DNA of 47,706 nucleotides. Origin: Collimonas fungivorans. GTDB taxonomy: Bacteria > Pseudomonadota > Gammaproteobacteria > Burkholderiales > Burkholderiaceae_D. This document shows positions 1-8,436 of the stretch, one piece after another. The stretch covers positions 1 through 47,706 of the forward strand of contig NZ_JAQGLV010000083.1 in NCBI RefSeq assembly GCF_028292705.1. Reading direction: 5' to 3'. The position numbers and the translations under genes were made by a program. The notes beneath the pieces are model-generated. The model made no database searches. It was not told where the DNA came from and was given only the letters and a program-made list of their open reading frames with translations. Position 1 is the stretch's first letter; each line of letters begins with the position of its first letter.

Positions 1-785
1 AACACGATCAGCGGCGACTTGCCGCCCAGTTCCATGGTCACGTCCTTCAAGGTCGAGCTGGAGGCGCTGGCCATGACTTTCTTGCCGGTGGCGGTGCCGC
101 CGGTGAACGAAATCTTTTCGATGCCGGCATGTTCGGTCAGCCAGGTGCCGACTTCGCGGCCGCTGCCGGTCAGCACATTGAAGACACCGTCCGGCAAACC
201 TGCCTCGGTGTATATCTCTGCCAGTTTGAGCGTGCTCAGCGGCGTCACTTCGCTCGGCTTGAAAATCATCGCGTTGCCAGCCGCCAGCGCCGGCGCCGAT
301 TTCCACAAGGCGATCTGGATCGGATAGTTCCAGGCGCCGATGCCGGCCACTACGCCCAGCGGCTCGCGGCGGGTGTAGACAAACGAGCTTTCGCGCAAGG
401 GAATCTGTGTGCCTTCGATCGACGGCACCAGGCCAGCATAGTATTCCAGCACATCGGCGCCGGTGACGATGTCGACCGCGCGCGTTTCCGACAGCGCCTT
501 GCCGGTATCCAGGGTTTCCAGTTCGGCCAGTTCATCGTTGCGTTCACGCAGGATGGCTACCGCACGGCGCAATACGCGCGAGCGCTGCATGGCGGTTTGC
601 GCGGCCCATATGCGCTGCCCTTGTTGCGCGCTGGCGACGGCGCGGTCAACGTCAGCCTTGGTGGCGCGCTGGACTTCCGCCAGCACTTCGCCATTGGCAG
701 GATTGATGGTCTGGAAAGTATCGCTGCCGCTGGCATCGACCCGGCGGCCGCCGATATACAGTTGTTGTTGCGTGAAAACGGGCAT
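1..785 (-). CDS. betB: Betaine aldehyde dehydrogenase, N-terminal part (runs off window)
   Basis: Oxidises betaine aldehyde to glycine betaine with NAD(P)+, the last step of choline-to-betaine osmoprotectant synthesis in the cytoplasm. About 261 N-terminal codons are present; the C-terminal half with the catalytic cysteine lies beyond position 1. The visible part reads as a typical aldehyde dehydrogenase: start [13 protein letters not shown], then [30 protein letters not shown] and [12 protein letters not shown] (the NAD-binding Rossmann glycine region), ending in the ELGGKSP motif that carries the catalytic-base Glu. The ATG at 785 follows an AGGAG ribosome site at good spacing. It lies 41 bp downstream of betI on the same strand, as in the Escherichia coli betIBA operon; betA would be expected outside the window. 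BetI bound at the palindrome near 1525 probably controls it. Confidence 0.95.
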   Translation of the reverse strand, partial: MPVFTQQQLYIGGRRVDASGSDTFQTINPANGEVLAEVQRATKADVDRAVASAQQGQRIWAAQTAMQRSRVLRRAVAILRERNDELAELETLDTGKALSETRAVDIVTGADVLEYYAGLVPSIEGTQIPLRESSFVYTRREPLGVVAGIGAWNYPIQIALWKSAPALAAGNAMIFKPSEVTPLSTLKLAEIYTEAGLPDGVFNVLTGSGREVGTWLTEHAGIEKISFTGGTATGKKVMASASSSTLKDVTMELGGKSPLIV

Positions 786-826
786 GGTGATTCTCCTCAA
801 TGGGTTGCTGTCAGATAGGTCAAAGA

Positions 827-1450
827 TCAGGCCGCTGCGATATTGGCAGCGGCGTCGCTTTTCTTCGCCAGTTGGTAATCCAGGTATTCATAGGCCAGCT
901 GCCGGGCGGCGTCGGCATCGAAGGCAGTGCCGGACAAGGAGCCGCGCAGCCACAAGCCGTCAATCATCGCGGCCAAGCCGCGCGCAGCCTGGCGTGCCTG
1001 TGGCAGCGGCAGTTCGCGCAGGAACTGGCAGCACAGGTTGGAGCGCAGGCGCTGGTCATTCACGTGCTGCAGCCTGCGCAGCGATTCCTGGTGCATGCTG
1101 GACGACCAGAATGCCAGCCAGGTTTTCATGACAGGGCCGCTGACCTGGCTGTCGTTGAAGTTGGCGTCGACGATGGCGCGCAGATGGGCGGCAGCCGTGT
1201 CCTTAGCCAATTCGCCACGACGACGCATGGTGTCTTCCCGCAAATCGCGCAGGATCTGGCGCATGGTGGCTTCCAGCAAACCGCTCTTGTCGCCAAAATA
1301 ATGGCTGATGATGCCGGTCGACAAACCGGCTTGTTTGGCGATCAGGGCGATGGTTGCATCCGCCAGGCCGACCCGGTCTATCACTTCCAGCGTGGCCTGG
1401 ATCAGCTGCTTGCGGCGCAGCGGCAGCATCTCGTTTCTTTTCCTCAACAC
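827..1450 (-). CDS. betI: TetR-family choline-responsive repressor BetI
   Basis: Transcriptional repressor of betaine synthesis and choline uptake, relieved by choline. The protein is 207 residues, close to the usual BetI length of about 195-200. An N-terminal TetR helix-turn-helix is visible ([31 protein letters not shown]), followed by the BetI-type ligand domain with [14 protein letters not shown] and [17 protein letters not shown], both near-identical in style to E. coli BetI. The start could be the ATG at 1450 or the internal ATG at 1432; E. coli BetI also begins about six residues before its LRRKQLI-like segment, so 1450 is kept. It is the first gene of the minus-strand betI-betB unit and diverges from betT. 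The operator at 1511-1540 lies 61 bp upstream. Confidence 0.93.
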   Translation of the reverse strand: MLRKRNEMLPLRRKQLIQATLEVIDRVGLADATIALIAKQAGLSTGIISHYFGDKSGLLEATMRQILRDLREDTMRRRGELAKDTAAAHLRAIVDANFNDSQVSGPVMKTWLAFWSSSMHQESLRRLQHVNDQRLRSNLCCQFLRELPLPQARQAARGLAAMIDGLWLRGSLSGTAFDADAARQLAYEYLDYQLAKKSDAAANIAAA

Positions 1451-1510
1451 ACTCTCCCAAAACGTTCGCGGAAAGCGGCCTGCCCATCCGCTGCCTAAAT
1501 TCAGTATAAT

Positions 1511-1540
1511 TTAAATTGATTGGACGTTCAATCAATTTAA
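1511..1540. promoter_or_regulatory. BetI operator (betO) palindrome in betI-betT intergenic region
   Basis: A 30-bp near-perfect palindrome centred between 1525 and 1526; the 15-nt arms match at 14 positions. The core TTGATTGGACGTTCAATC matches my memory of the E. coli BetI-binding site between betT and betI. It lies in the divergent promoter region between betI and betT, so one repressor site can control both directions. Known: BetI binds one such site in E. coli. Inferred: same role here. Confidence 0.85.
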
Positions 1541-1707
1541 GTTTAGGCTCTCGGCAGCAATAAATGTTTTCTTTTTAAAAACAACATCAAGTCAGAACCC
1601 GGCAATAGAATCGGAATGAGGTTTATTTAAATGCAACATCAAACACGTGTAGAAATAATGAGACAGTCAGCCCATTCAACCATCCCGATGCACTGCGGGC
1701 AGATCAA

Positions 1708-3291
1708 ATGAGCGCCCCTGCCACCGTCGCCGCCCAGCCGGCGAACGCGACCAGACTCAACCGCCCGGTCTTTTTCTCGTCAGCGCTGCTGATCATTGCC
1801 TTCACCATCGTCATCATCGCCTTCCCGCAGGCATCGACCGCCTGGCTGTCGAGCGCGCAGGTGACCCTGGCCAACAGCTTCGGCTGGTACTACATGCTGG
1901 TAGTGGCCGCTTACCTCGGCTTCATCATCTGGCTGGCGATATCGCCTTACGGCAAGATAAAACTGGGGGCGGACGACGAACAACCGGCCTTCAGCTACGG
2001 CGCCTGGGCCGGCATGCTGTTCTCGTCCGGCATCGGCATTTCCTTGCTGTACTTCGGCGCCTCGGAACCCCTGACGCATTACCTGTATCCGCCGCAAGGC
2101 GCAGCGGCGACGCCGGCGGCGGCCAGCCAGGCGATGACGCTGACCTTCCTGCACTGGGGCCTGCACGGCTGGGCCATCTATGCCTTGATCGCCGTCGCGC
2201 TGGGCTACTTCGCCTACCGCCACAAGCAGCCGCTGGCTTTGCGCACCGCCCTCTACCCGCTGCTCGGCGAGCGTGTCCACGGCGCCGCCGGCCACGTGGT
2301 CGATTGTTTCGGCATCGTGGTGACCGTGCTGGGCCTGGTCAGCAACCTCGGCATAGGATCGCTGCAGATCAGCGCCGGCCTGGAACACCTGTTCGGCTTG
2401 CAAAACAGCCACAGCACGCTGCTGGCGGTGATCATCGTGATGACGATAGTGGCGACGCTGGCGGCGATCTCCGGCGTCGAAGTCGGCATCCGCCGCCTGT
2501 CGAACCTGAATGTCGCGCTGTTTGCCGGCCTGCTGATTTTTGCGCTGTCGATGGGACCGACGCTGCATCTGCTGAACGCCATGATCCAGAACCTGGGCGA
2601 CTACATCGGCAACTTCATCGGCAAGACTTTTGACCTGTATGCCTACGACCGGCCTAGCGACTGGCTTGGCAAATGGACCCTGTTCTACTGGGCCTGGTGG
2701 ATCTCCTGGGCGCCATTCGTCGGCCTCTTCATTGCCCGCATCTCGCGCGGCCGCACCATCCGCGAAGTGGTGACCGGCGTATTGCTGCTGCCGCTGGCGT
2801 TCACCCTGGTATGGCTGTCGGTGTTCGGCAACAGTGCCCTCGACCTGCTGATCAACCACGGCGCCACCGAACTGAGCCGCACCGCGCTGGAGCAGCCGGC
2901 AATGACCATGTACAAGCTGCTGGCGCACTACCCGTTTGGCTCGGCCATGTCAGGCGTGGCGATTTTCGTCGGCTTCGTGCTGTTCCTGACGCCGGCCGAC
3001 TCCGGCGCCGTGATGCTGGCCAACCTGTCGGTGCGCGGCAGCCGCAGTGACAGCGATGCCGACGCACCGCACTGGCTGCGGATTTTCTGGTCGGCGCTGA
3101 TCATGGCGGTGACGGTCGGCCTGATGTTTGCGGATAACATCAGCGCGATTCAAACCACGATCGTGCTGGCGTCGCTGCCGTTTTCGGCGGTGCTGGTGCT
3201 GTATATGGTTTGCCTGATGAAGAGTCTACGGGCGGAATTCAAACCCGTTGCTACAGTGAAAACTACGGCAAAGGTCGCCAAACAAGCTTAG
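1708..3291 (+). CDS. betT: BCCT-family choline/betaine transporter (BetT-type)
   Basis: Secondary transporter of the betaine/choline/carnitine family in the inner membrane, expected to import choline for BetA/BetB. The 527 residues contain about twelve hydrophobic segments. The family glycine stretch (GMLFSSGIGISLLYFGASEP, about residues 102-121) forms the substrate site. The conserved FYWAWWISWAPFVGLFIARISRG stretch at about 326-348 is the BCCT signature. E. coli BetT is near 677 residues; this protein lacks the long C-terminal cytoplasmic tail used for osmosensing, so it may be a constitutively active or differently regulated uptake system. It diverges from betI with the BetI operator between them and ends in the hairpin at 3299-3328. 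The substrate (choline versus betaine) is inferred from context. Confidence 0.88.
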   Translation: MSAPATVAAQPANATRLNRPVFFSSALLIIAFTIVIIAFPQASTAWLSSAQVTLANSFGWYYMLVVAAYLGFIIWLAISPYGKIKLGADDEQPAFSYGAWAGMLFSSGIGISLLYFGASEPLTHYLYPPQGAAATPAAASQAMTLTFLHWGLHGWAIYALIAVALGYFAYRHKQPLALRTALYPLLGERVHGAAGHVVDCFGIVVTVLGLVSNLGIGSLQISAGLEHLFGLQNSHSTLLAVIIVMTIVATLAAISGVEVGIRRLSNLNVALFAGLLIFALSMGPTLHLLNAMIQNLGDYIGNFIGKTFDLYAYDRPSDWLGKWTLFYWAWWISWAPFVGLFIARISRGRTIREVVTGVLLLPLAFTLVWLSVFGNSALDLLINHGATELSRTALEQPAMTMYKLLAHYPFGSAMSGVAIFVGFVLFLTPADSGAVMLANLSVRGSRSDSDADAPHWLRIFWSALIMAVTVGLMFADNISAIQTTIVLASLPFSAVLVLYMVCLMKSLRAEFKPVATVKTTAKVAKQA

Positions 3292-3298
3292 TAAAAGC

Positions 3299-3328
3299 AA
3301 AAAAGCTGCGCACTGCGCAGCTTTTTTT
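3299..3328. terminator. Bidirectional intrinsic terminator between betT and the uracil permease
   Basis: Stem AAGCTGCGC / GCGCAGCTT with a 3-nt ACT loop, preceded by an A-run and followed by seven T. It lies 8 bp after the betT stop and 16 bp after the end of the convergent permease gene, so it can stop transcription from both sides. Confidence 0.9.
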
Positions 3329-3344
3329 ATGGCTGAGCCCGGAC

Positions 3345-4643
3345 TCAGGCTTTCCTCTCCCTCAGCAAAGCGTGCAGGATGATCGCACCGAAAGTCGCGG
3401 TGCCGATGCCGCCCAGTGAGAACTGGCCAAGCTTCAAGGTAAAGTCGCCGGCGCCCAGCACCAGCGTCACGGCGGCAACGATCAGGTTGCGGTTGTTGGA
3501 AAAGTCGACCTTGTTTTCAACCCAGATGCGTGCGCCAGATACCGCGATCAGGCCGAACACGACGATCGATACGCCGCCCAGCACCGCGCCAGGAATGGTC
3601 TGGATCACGGCGCCGAACTTCGGCGAGAAACCAAGGATGATCGCCAGGCAAGCCGCCACCACAAACACCAGCGTCGAATAAATCTTGGTGACCGCCATCA
3701 CGCCGATATTCTCAGCGTAAGTGGTGACACCGGTGCCGCCGACGCTGCCCGATACGATGGTCGCCAGGCCATCGCCGACGAAAGCGCGGCCCATGTACTT
3801 GTCGAGGTTCTGCCCGGTCATGGCGGCTACCGCCTTGATATGGCCGAGGTTTTCCGCCACCAGGATGATCGCAACCGGCGCCAGCAAAGCCATCGCATCG
3901 GCCTTGAATACCGGCGCGGAGAAATGCGGGATGCCGAACCAGGCAGCTTGCGCAACCATGCCGAAATCAATCGGCTTGCCAAGGCCGGCGCCATTGGTCA
4001 GCACCGCATAAATCACATAGGCCAGCATCAGGCCGACCAGGATCAGCAGGCGCTGCAACATGCCGCGCGCAAACACGGCAACGCCGCCTACGCACAACAC
4101 CGTCCCCAGCGCCATCCAGGCATCGAAGTTGTTGCCGCTGACGCCCTTGATCGCAATCGGCGCCAGGTTCAAGCCGATCACCGCCACCACCGCGCCGGTG
4201 ACTACCGGCGGCATCAGGGTTTCGATCCAGCGTGTGCCGATCGCCATCACCAGCAGGCCGATCAGCGCGTACAGCACGCCACAGGCAATGATGCCGCCCA
4301 GCGCCACACCGAGGTTGGGATTAAGGCCGTGGCCGCCGTAAGCGCTGACAGCGATGACCAGGCCGATGAACGAAAAGCTGGAGCCGAGATAGCTCGGCAC
4401 CCGGCCGCCGACCAGCACGAAGAACAGCAAGGTGCCGATGCCCGACATGAAAATCGCCAGGTTCGGATCGAAACCCATGAGCAGCGGCGCCAGCACGGTC
4501 GAACCGAACATCGCCACAACGTGCTGCACCCCCATGGCGAAAGTCTGCGGCCACGGCAAACGCTCGTCGGCTGCGATGACCTGGCCCTGCCCGTCCGCAG
4601 TGCTGGCGCGCAGGCGCCATTTGGGAAAATAAGAAGCCGCCAT
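3345..4643 (-). CDS. rutG: NCS2-family pyrimidine permease, RutG-type
   Basis: Proton-coupled uracil/pyrimidine importer of the inner membrane (nucleobase-ascorbate transporter family). The 432-residue sequence is closely RutG-like from end to end: FPKWRLRAS at the N-terminus, AADERLPWPQTFAMGVQH, FGSTVLAPLLMGFDPNL and GGRVPSYLGSSFSFIG. Family substrate-site glutamates are visible as E264 in LVAENLGHIKAVAAMTG and E311 in GVTTYAENIGVMAVTK, equivalent to E241 and E290 of UraA. No rut catabolic genes accompany it, so it may serve general uracil salvage. Start: ATG at 4643 after AGAGAGGAAA. It stands alone, convergent with betT, and transcription should end at 3299-3328. Confidence 0.88.
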   Translation of the reverse strand: MAASYFPKWRLRASTADGQGQVIAADERLPWPQTFAMGVQHVVAMFGSTVLAPLLMGFDPNLAIFMSGIGTLLFFVLVGGRVPSYLGSSFSFIGLVIAVSAYGGHGLNPNLGVALGGIIACGVLYALIGLLVMAIGTRWIETLMPPVVTGAVVAVIGLNLAPIAIKGVSGNNFDAWMALGTVLCVGGVAVFARGMLQRLLILVGLMLAYVIYAVLTNGAGLGKPIDFGMVAQAAWFGIPHFSAPVFKADAMALLAPVAIILVAENLGHIKAVAAMTGQNLDKYMGRAFVGDGLATIVSGSVGGTGVTTYAENIGVMAVTKIYSTLVFVVAACLAIILGFSPKFGAVIQTIPGAVLGGVSIVVFGLIAVSGARIWVENKVDFSNNRNLIVAAVTLVLGAGDFTLKLGQFSLGGIGTATFGAIILHALLRERKA

Positions 4644-4771
4644 GAATTTCCTCTCTGATTGGTTTTGTTTTTTTACCGGAAGCTAGTGTACGAAGCCCGC
4701 CGCAAAATAACAATCGCGGCGAGGAAGAAATGTATTGCGGTTTACATAAAGATCCACATAAAACGTCGCAT

Positions 4772-4807
4772 AAAAAAACACCGGCGCGATGGCCGGTGTT
4801 TTTTTGT
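4772..4807. terminator. Intrinsic terminator (A-run/T-run hairpin)
   Basis: Stem ACACCGGC / GCCGGTGT with a short GCGAT loop, flanked by seven A on the left and eight T on the right. It lies just below the stop codon of the minus-strand membrane-protein gene at 4824, for which the A-run becomes a U-tract. It can also stop plus-strand read-through. Confidence 0.88.
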
Positions 4808-4823
4808 CGCTAGTCCGATGCAG

Positions 4824-5342
4824 TTACGGGAAGACGGGAAGATGCTTTTCGACGCCAGAGAAAGCCGCTTCCGGGTGACGCTTTTCAATCAACTCCTCTA
4901 TCGCCGGCACCCGTTTGAAAGGCACATCGACCAGCAGCAGTATCTTGCCCTCGTCGATCCCGGCATGGAAAGCTTTCAGGCGGGAATTGGGCAGCGCTGC
5001 CGCCGCCATGCCCGACATCCAGCTGCCGAGCACCGCGCCGGCCAGCGTCAGCGCTACCAGCGCCAGCCAGTTCAGGTGCACCCACTCGGGCGGAAAATAC
5101 ACCAGCCACATGCCCAGCAACAAACCTATCAAGCCGCCTGCCAGCAGACCGATCTCAGCGCCGTTGGCAAGGTCGGTTTTATGGAACACATTGGCCTCAG
5201 GCATATCCGCCGGCAGTTTGCCATCGGCAGCCCAGAAGTGAATGTTCCGAATCCCCACCCTGGCCAGCAGCAACTCGTCGAGCGTGCTGCGTGCACTGGA
5301 AACGTCCGGCAACATGAAATAAAGTCGTTGTCTACCCAACAT
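4824..5342 (-). CDS. Conserved inner-membrane protein of unknown function
   Basis: A 172-residue protein with a soluble N-terminal region (LGRQRLYFMLPDVSSARSTLDELLLARV), two hydrophobic segments at about 68-90 and 97-120 rich in Gly/Ala (GLLAGGLIGLLLGMWLVY and LALVALTLAGAVLGSWMSGMAA), then a soluble C-terminal part with GKILLLVDVPF. The small-residue glycine pattern resembles glycine-zipper, DUF1269-like membrane proteins; this assignment is tentative. The start is the ATG at 5342 because an AGGAGG ribosome site lies six bases before it; a start nine codons upstream lacks one. It is a single gene ending at the terminator at 4772-4807. Confidence 0.8.
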   Translation of the reverse strand: MLGRQRLYFMLPDVSSARSTLDELLLARVGIRNIHFWAADGKLPADMPEANVFHKTDLANGAEIGLLAGGLIGLLLGMWLVYFPPEWVHLNWLALVALTLAGAVLGSWMSGMAAAALPNSRLKAFHAGIDEGKILLLVDVPFKRVPAIEELIEKRHPEAAFSGVEKHLPVFP

Positions 5343-5473
5343 GATGGCCTCCTGTGACTGTGTATACACTCAGCATAGTCAATGAGCGCGGAATCCACAA
5401 AGGTTGATTGGCGCCTGATTTGTCTAAAAATGCGACAATTCCCCTTCTGCCAACCAACAACGATGGAACCACC

Positions 5474-5776
5474 ATGATTCTCGAATTAGCCGATATCCGC
5501 ATCCAGCCAGGTAAACAACAAGAATTCGACGCCGCCATCCAGCGCGGCATCGAACAAGTCATCAGCAAGGCCAAAGGATTTGCCGGTTTCAAGATACACA
5601 AGGGAATTGAGTCGCCGGAACGTTATGTGCTAACGATTTCCTGGGAAACGCTGGAAAACCACACGGTGGATTTTCGCGAATCGCCGGCATTTGCCGAATG
5701 GCGTGCGCTGGTCGGGCCGTTTTTTGCCGTGGCGCCAACCGTCGAGCATTTCACGCTGTTGACGCAATCTCACTAA
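5474..5776 (+). CDS. ABM-domain (antibiotic biosynthesis monooxygenase-like) small protein
   Basis: A 100-residue protein with the dimeric alpha/beta-barrel ABM fold signature: beta strand MILELADIRIQPGKQQEFDAA, helix IEQVISKAKGFAGFKIHKGIE, strand RYVLTISWETLENHTVDF, then FRESPAFAEWRALVGPFF and VEHFTL. Such proteins include heme-degrading and quinone-forming monooxygenases but also many of unknown role; no catalytic assignment can be made. The ATG at 5474 starts exactly at the domain; an upstream non-ATG start would add 22 residues that do not look conserved. It diverges from the membrane-protein gene ending at 4824 and has no operon partner. Confidence 0.8.
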   Translation: MILELADIRIQPGKQQEFDAAIQRGIEQVISKAKGFAGFKIHKGIESPERYVLTISWETLENHTVDFRESPAFAEWRALVGPFFAVAPTVEHFTLLTQSH

Positions 5777-5982
5777 AGCGCTGAATTCGTAGCTGGGATA
5801 GGTGACAAGACATGCACTGTGTGAGCAGCAGGGCAACCCGTTCTGACGGCCAATGCCGGCGGGATGCCCGACTGCTACGCAGCGATATAGACGAACTACT
5901 GCAGGATACTGAAACTACTTATTGCTGCAAATACTTGCAGCCTGCTGCCGGCATTGAACTGCCGTAATACTCGACGCGATGC

Positions 5983-6228
5983 TTAGAAACCCTTGATCCA
6001 TGCTGCAGTCTGGGCGCTTTCACGGTCCAGGCGTTGCATGCGGTATTCCAGGTCGTACAGGTCGACGGCTTCTGCCAGGTAAGCTTCCTTGCGTGCTGCT
6101 TCCGAACGCTCGTAGGCATTGCCGACACGCTTGAAAAAAGCGGCGATGCTGGTCAGGACGCCGGCAGTTTGTACCGAAGCTGCTGGACGGGAAATGCTAG
6201 TACTGTTGCTGATGGTCATTGTAGACAT
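5983..6228 (-). CDS. DUF3563-like small protein
   Basis: An 81-residue protein. The N-terminus is Ser/Thr-rich (MSTMTISNSTSISRPAAS), then FFKRVGNAYERSEAARKEAYLAEAVDLYDLEYRMQRLDRE, the type of C-terminal helix seen in short Burkholderiales proteins annotated DUF3563. Function unknown. No signal peptide or clear membrane segment is visible; the middle could form an amphipathic helix. The start is the ATG at 6228, which follows AGAGGAA at good spacing; a start 26 codons further upstream has no support. It is divergent from sbcB, 277 bp away. An imperfect hairpin (GCTGCAA / TTGCAGC, 5934-5951) lies just past its stop but lacks a U-run. Confidence 0.78.
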   Translation of the reverse strand: MSTMTISNSTSISRPAASVQTAGVLTSIAAFFKRVGNAYERSEAARKEAYLAEAVDLYDLEYRMQRLDRESAQTAAWIKGF

Positions 6229-6505
6229 GATGTATTCCTCTTTCGTTTTGCGTTCACCGCAAGCCAATTGTTGCGTCGCACAATCAGAATAGCCTTTCCC
6301 CATCAATTATCCAATTTCGATTGCCAATAGCTGTTATCAGTTTTGTGAATTTAAGGGGCTAAAAGCCCTATTTGAAGCTAACTTACGATTTGGCCTAAAG
6401 CGTTGTAAAACTGCTATACAGGCTTGGAAAGATGACTGTAAACTGCTGCACCTCCTGTCCTTATTCAGCACTTAACCACGCACCTAAGCAAGCAACTGAT
6501 CCCCA

Positions 6506-7939
6506 ATGTCCACGCATACATTCCTCTGGCACGACTACGAAACTTTCGGCGTCCAGCCGCGGCGCGACCGCCCGGCCCAATTTGCGGCGATCCGCACGGA
6601 TGCCGAACTGAACGAGATCGGCGAGCCGATCATGTTGTATTGCCAACCAGCAAATGACTTTCTGCCGGATCCGCAATCCTGCCTGATCACCGGCATCACG
6701 CCGCAGCAGTGCCTGGAACGCGGGGTCCCCGAATACCAGTTCGCGGCGCAGATCGAAAAAGCGTTTTCCGAAGCCGGCACCATAGGCGTCGGCTACAACA
6801 CAATCCGCTTCGACGACGAGGTCACCCGTTTCCTGTTCTGGCGCAACCTGATCGATCCCTATGCGCGCGAATGGCAGAACCAGTGCGGCCGCTGGGATAT
6901 CCTGGACGTGGTGCGCACCGCCTATGCCTTGCGGCCGGAGGGCATCCAATGGCCAGTCAACGACGAGGGACGGCCCAGTTTCCGCCTTGAACTGCTGACC
7001 AAGGCCAACGGCCTCAGCCACGAAGCGGCGCATGATGCGCTGTCCGACGTGCGGGCGACGATTGCGCTGGCGCGCCTGATCCGGCAACACCAGCCGAAAC
7101 TATTCGATTTTTGCCTGGCGCTGCACAAGAAAGACCGCGCCGGCGCCGAAATCGGTTTGCCTGCGCCGCGGCCATTCCTGCATATTTCCGGCATGTTCCC
7201 GGCTGAACACGGCTGCCTTGCCGTCATGTGGCCGCTCGGCGTGCATCCGACCAACAAGAATGAAATCCTGGCCTGGGATCTGGCCTACGATCCGAGCGAA
7301 CTGTATTCGCTCGATGCGGATACAGTTCGCACCCGCCTGTTCAGCAAATCGGCCGACCTGCCGGAAGGCGTGACACGGCTGCCCTTGAAATCGATACACC
7401 TGAACAAATCGCCGATGGTGATCAACAAGCTGCAAACCCTGAAGGCCGACAAGGCAGCGCAATGGGGCATCGATATTCCACTGGCCCTGAAGCACGCTGA
7501 AATCGCAGCACAAGCGCCCGATCTCAGCGGCCTGTGGCGCCAGGTATTCCAACGTCCGGACGAAGGCGCAAGTGATGTCGACGAAGACTTGTACGGTGGT
7601 TTTGTCGGCAACAACGACAGGCGCAAGCTGAATGACTTGCGCGCCATGACGCCGCAAAAGCTGGCGGCGGCGCGCATCAGTTTTGACGACCAACGACTAG
7701 AAGAGTTGGCCTTCCGCTACCGCGCCCGCAATTTCCCCGACACCCTGACCCCAGAGGAACAGGAACGTTGGGAAGAACACCGCGCCGCCCGCCTGTTCGA
7801 CGGCGAAGGCAAGGCGCGCACGGTCGACATGCTGTTTGAAGAGATAGACAATCTGTCGGAAACGGCCGATGAGCGCGGCGAAGAAATCCTCGGCGCCCTG
7901 TATGACTATGCAGAGATGATCGCGCCGGCGCGCGAATAG
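6506..7939 (+). CDS. sbcB: Exodeoxyribonuclease I
   Basis: Processive 3'-to-5' exonuclease on single-stranded DNA, acting in recombination, mismatch repair and removal of 3' overhangs. The 477 residues match the usual ExoI length (475 in E. coli). The DEDDh exonuclease motifs are intact: D10 and E12 in HDYETFG, GYNTIRFDDEVTRF in the middle, and H176/D181 in HDALSDVRAT. The later ExoI-specific region follows (SH3-like and C-terminal helical domains, with LHLNKSP-like KSIHLNKSPMV and DLYGGF). It is a single plus-strand gene. The perfect hairpin at 7982-8029 follows the stop by 42 bp and may terminate it. Confidence 0.96.
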   Translation: MSTHTFLWHDYETFGVQPRRDRPAQFAAIRTDAELNEIGEPIMLYCQPANDFLPDPQSCLITGITPQQCLERGVPEYQFAAQIEKAFSEAGTIGVGYNTIRFDDEVTRFLFWRNLIDPYAREWQNQCGRWDILDVVRTAYALRPEGIQWPVNDEGRPSFRLELLTKANGLSHEAAHDALSDVRATIALARLIRQHQPKLFDFCLALHKKDRAGAEIGLPAPRPFLHISGMFPAEHGCLAVMWPLGVHPTNKNEILAWDLAYDPSELYSLDADTVRTRLFSKSADLPEGVTRLPLKSIHLNKSPMVINKLQTLKADKAAQWGIDIPLALKHAEIAAQAPDLSGLWRQVFQRPDEGASDVDEDLYGGFVGNNDRRKLNDLRAMTPQKLAAARISFDDQRLEELAFRYRARNFPDTLTPEEQERWEEHRAARLFDGEGKARTVDMLFEEIDNLSETADERGEEILGALYDYAEMIAPARE

Positions 7940-7981
7940 AGATTTGCCGCTGGCTTGTTCCGCCAGGGTTATACATACAAA

Positions 7982-8029
7982 GCGGGGCCAGGATAATTTT
8001 CACTCGCACGAAAATTATCCTGGCCCCGC
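7982..8029. repeat. Perfect 20-bp inverted repeat hairpin (REP-like or terminator)
   Basis: Two perfectly complementary 20-nt arms (7982-8001 and 8010-8029) separated by an 8-nt loop ACTCGCAC. Each arm has a GC-rich outer half (GCGGGGCCAGG) and an AT-rich inner half (ATAATTTTC). It lies between the convergent genes sbcB and the DUF3861 gene. An ordinary terminator has the T-run outside the stem; here the A/T tract is inside, next to the loop, which is more like a repetitive extragenic palindrome. Copy number in the genome would decide. Confidence 0.7.
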
Positions 8030-8070
8030 GTATCTTCATCTCCCGGGCGGCGTCCCGCTCGGGTCTCTTG

Positions 8071-8379
8071 TCAATTCTCTGCTTCTGTCACCTGCGGTTG
8101 CGCTTTCAGCTTCTGGATAAAATCGCGCATGGGCTGGTTGATGTCAGCGAACAACGGGTTGCTGCGATTTTTCAGCATCACTTCGGTGAACAGCTTCAAA
8201 CCCAGCGCCAGCGAGGCTGCGGTGTCAGCGTCAAACTGGTTTTTGCTGCGTACCTTGTCGACGATCGTGAACAGGTCGTCGTGGTTGCCGGTTTCAAAAC
8301 TGATCGCGGTATGGGTCGGCTCGCCTTGCTTTGGCGTTGCCAGATGCTCCAGGGTGATGCGGTAACGGTGTTCACGCAT
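8071..8379 (-). CDS. DUF3861 domain protein
   Basis: A 102-residue soluble protein with the DUF3861 style: HRYRITLEHLATPKQGEPTHTAISFETGNHDDLFTIVDKV, then SLALGLKLFTEVMLKNRSNPLFADINQPMRDFIQKLK. Function unknown; the family is usually found as a single small gene. The start is the ATG at 8379 because AAGGAG lies six bases upstream; a start six codons earlier has none. It follows the PadR-type gene on the same strand by 57 bp and may share its transcript. Confidence 0.82.
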   Translation of the reverse strand: MREHRYRITLEHLATPKQGEPTHTAISFETGNHDDLFTIVDKVRSKNQFDADTAASLALGLKLFTEVMLKNRSNPLFADINQPMRDFIQKLKAQPQVTEAEN

Positions 8380-8436
8380 GGCTACTCCTTCTTTCAAACG
8401 ACTTGCTATTGCCTGTTGCGGCGATGATGGCCTGTT

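Noticed and set aside
1780-2928. 382-codon open frame on the minus strand
   Set aside because: It is fully antisense to betT, is rich in Gln/Arg/His without domain features, and arises from GC-rich codon usage of betT.
5777-5982. Possible structured RNA in the gap after the ABM gene
   Set aside because: An imperfect pairing (AGCAGCAGGGCA with TGCCCGACTGCT) exists but is short, mismatched and without promoter or terminator; not enough to claim an RNA gene.
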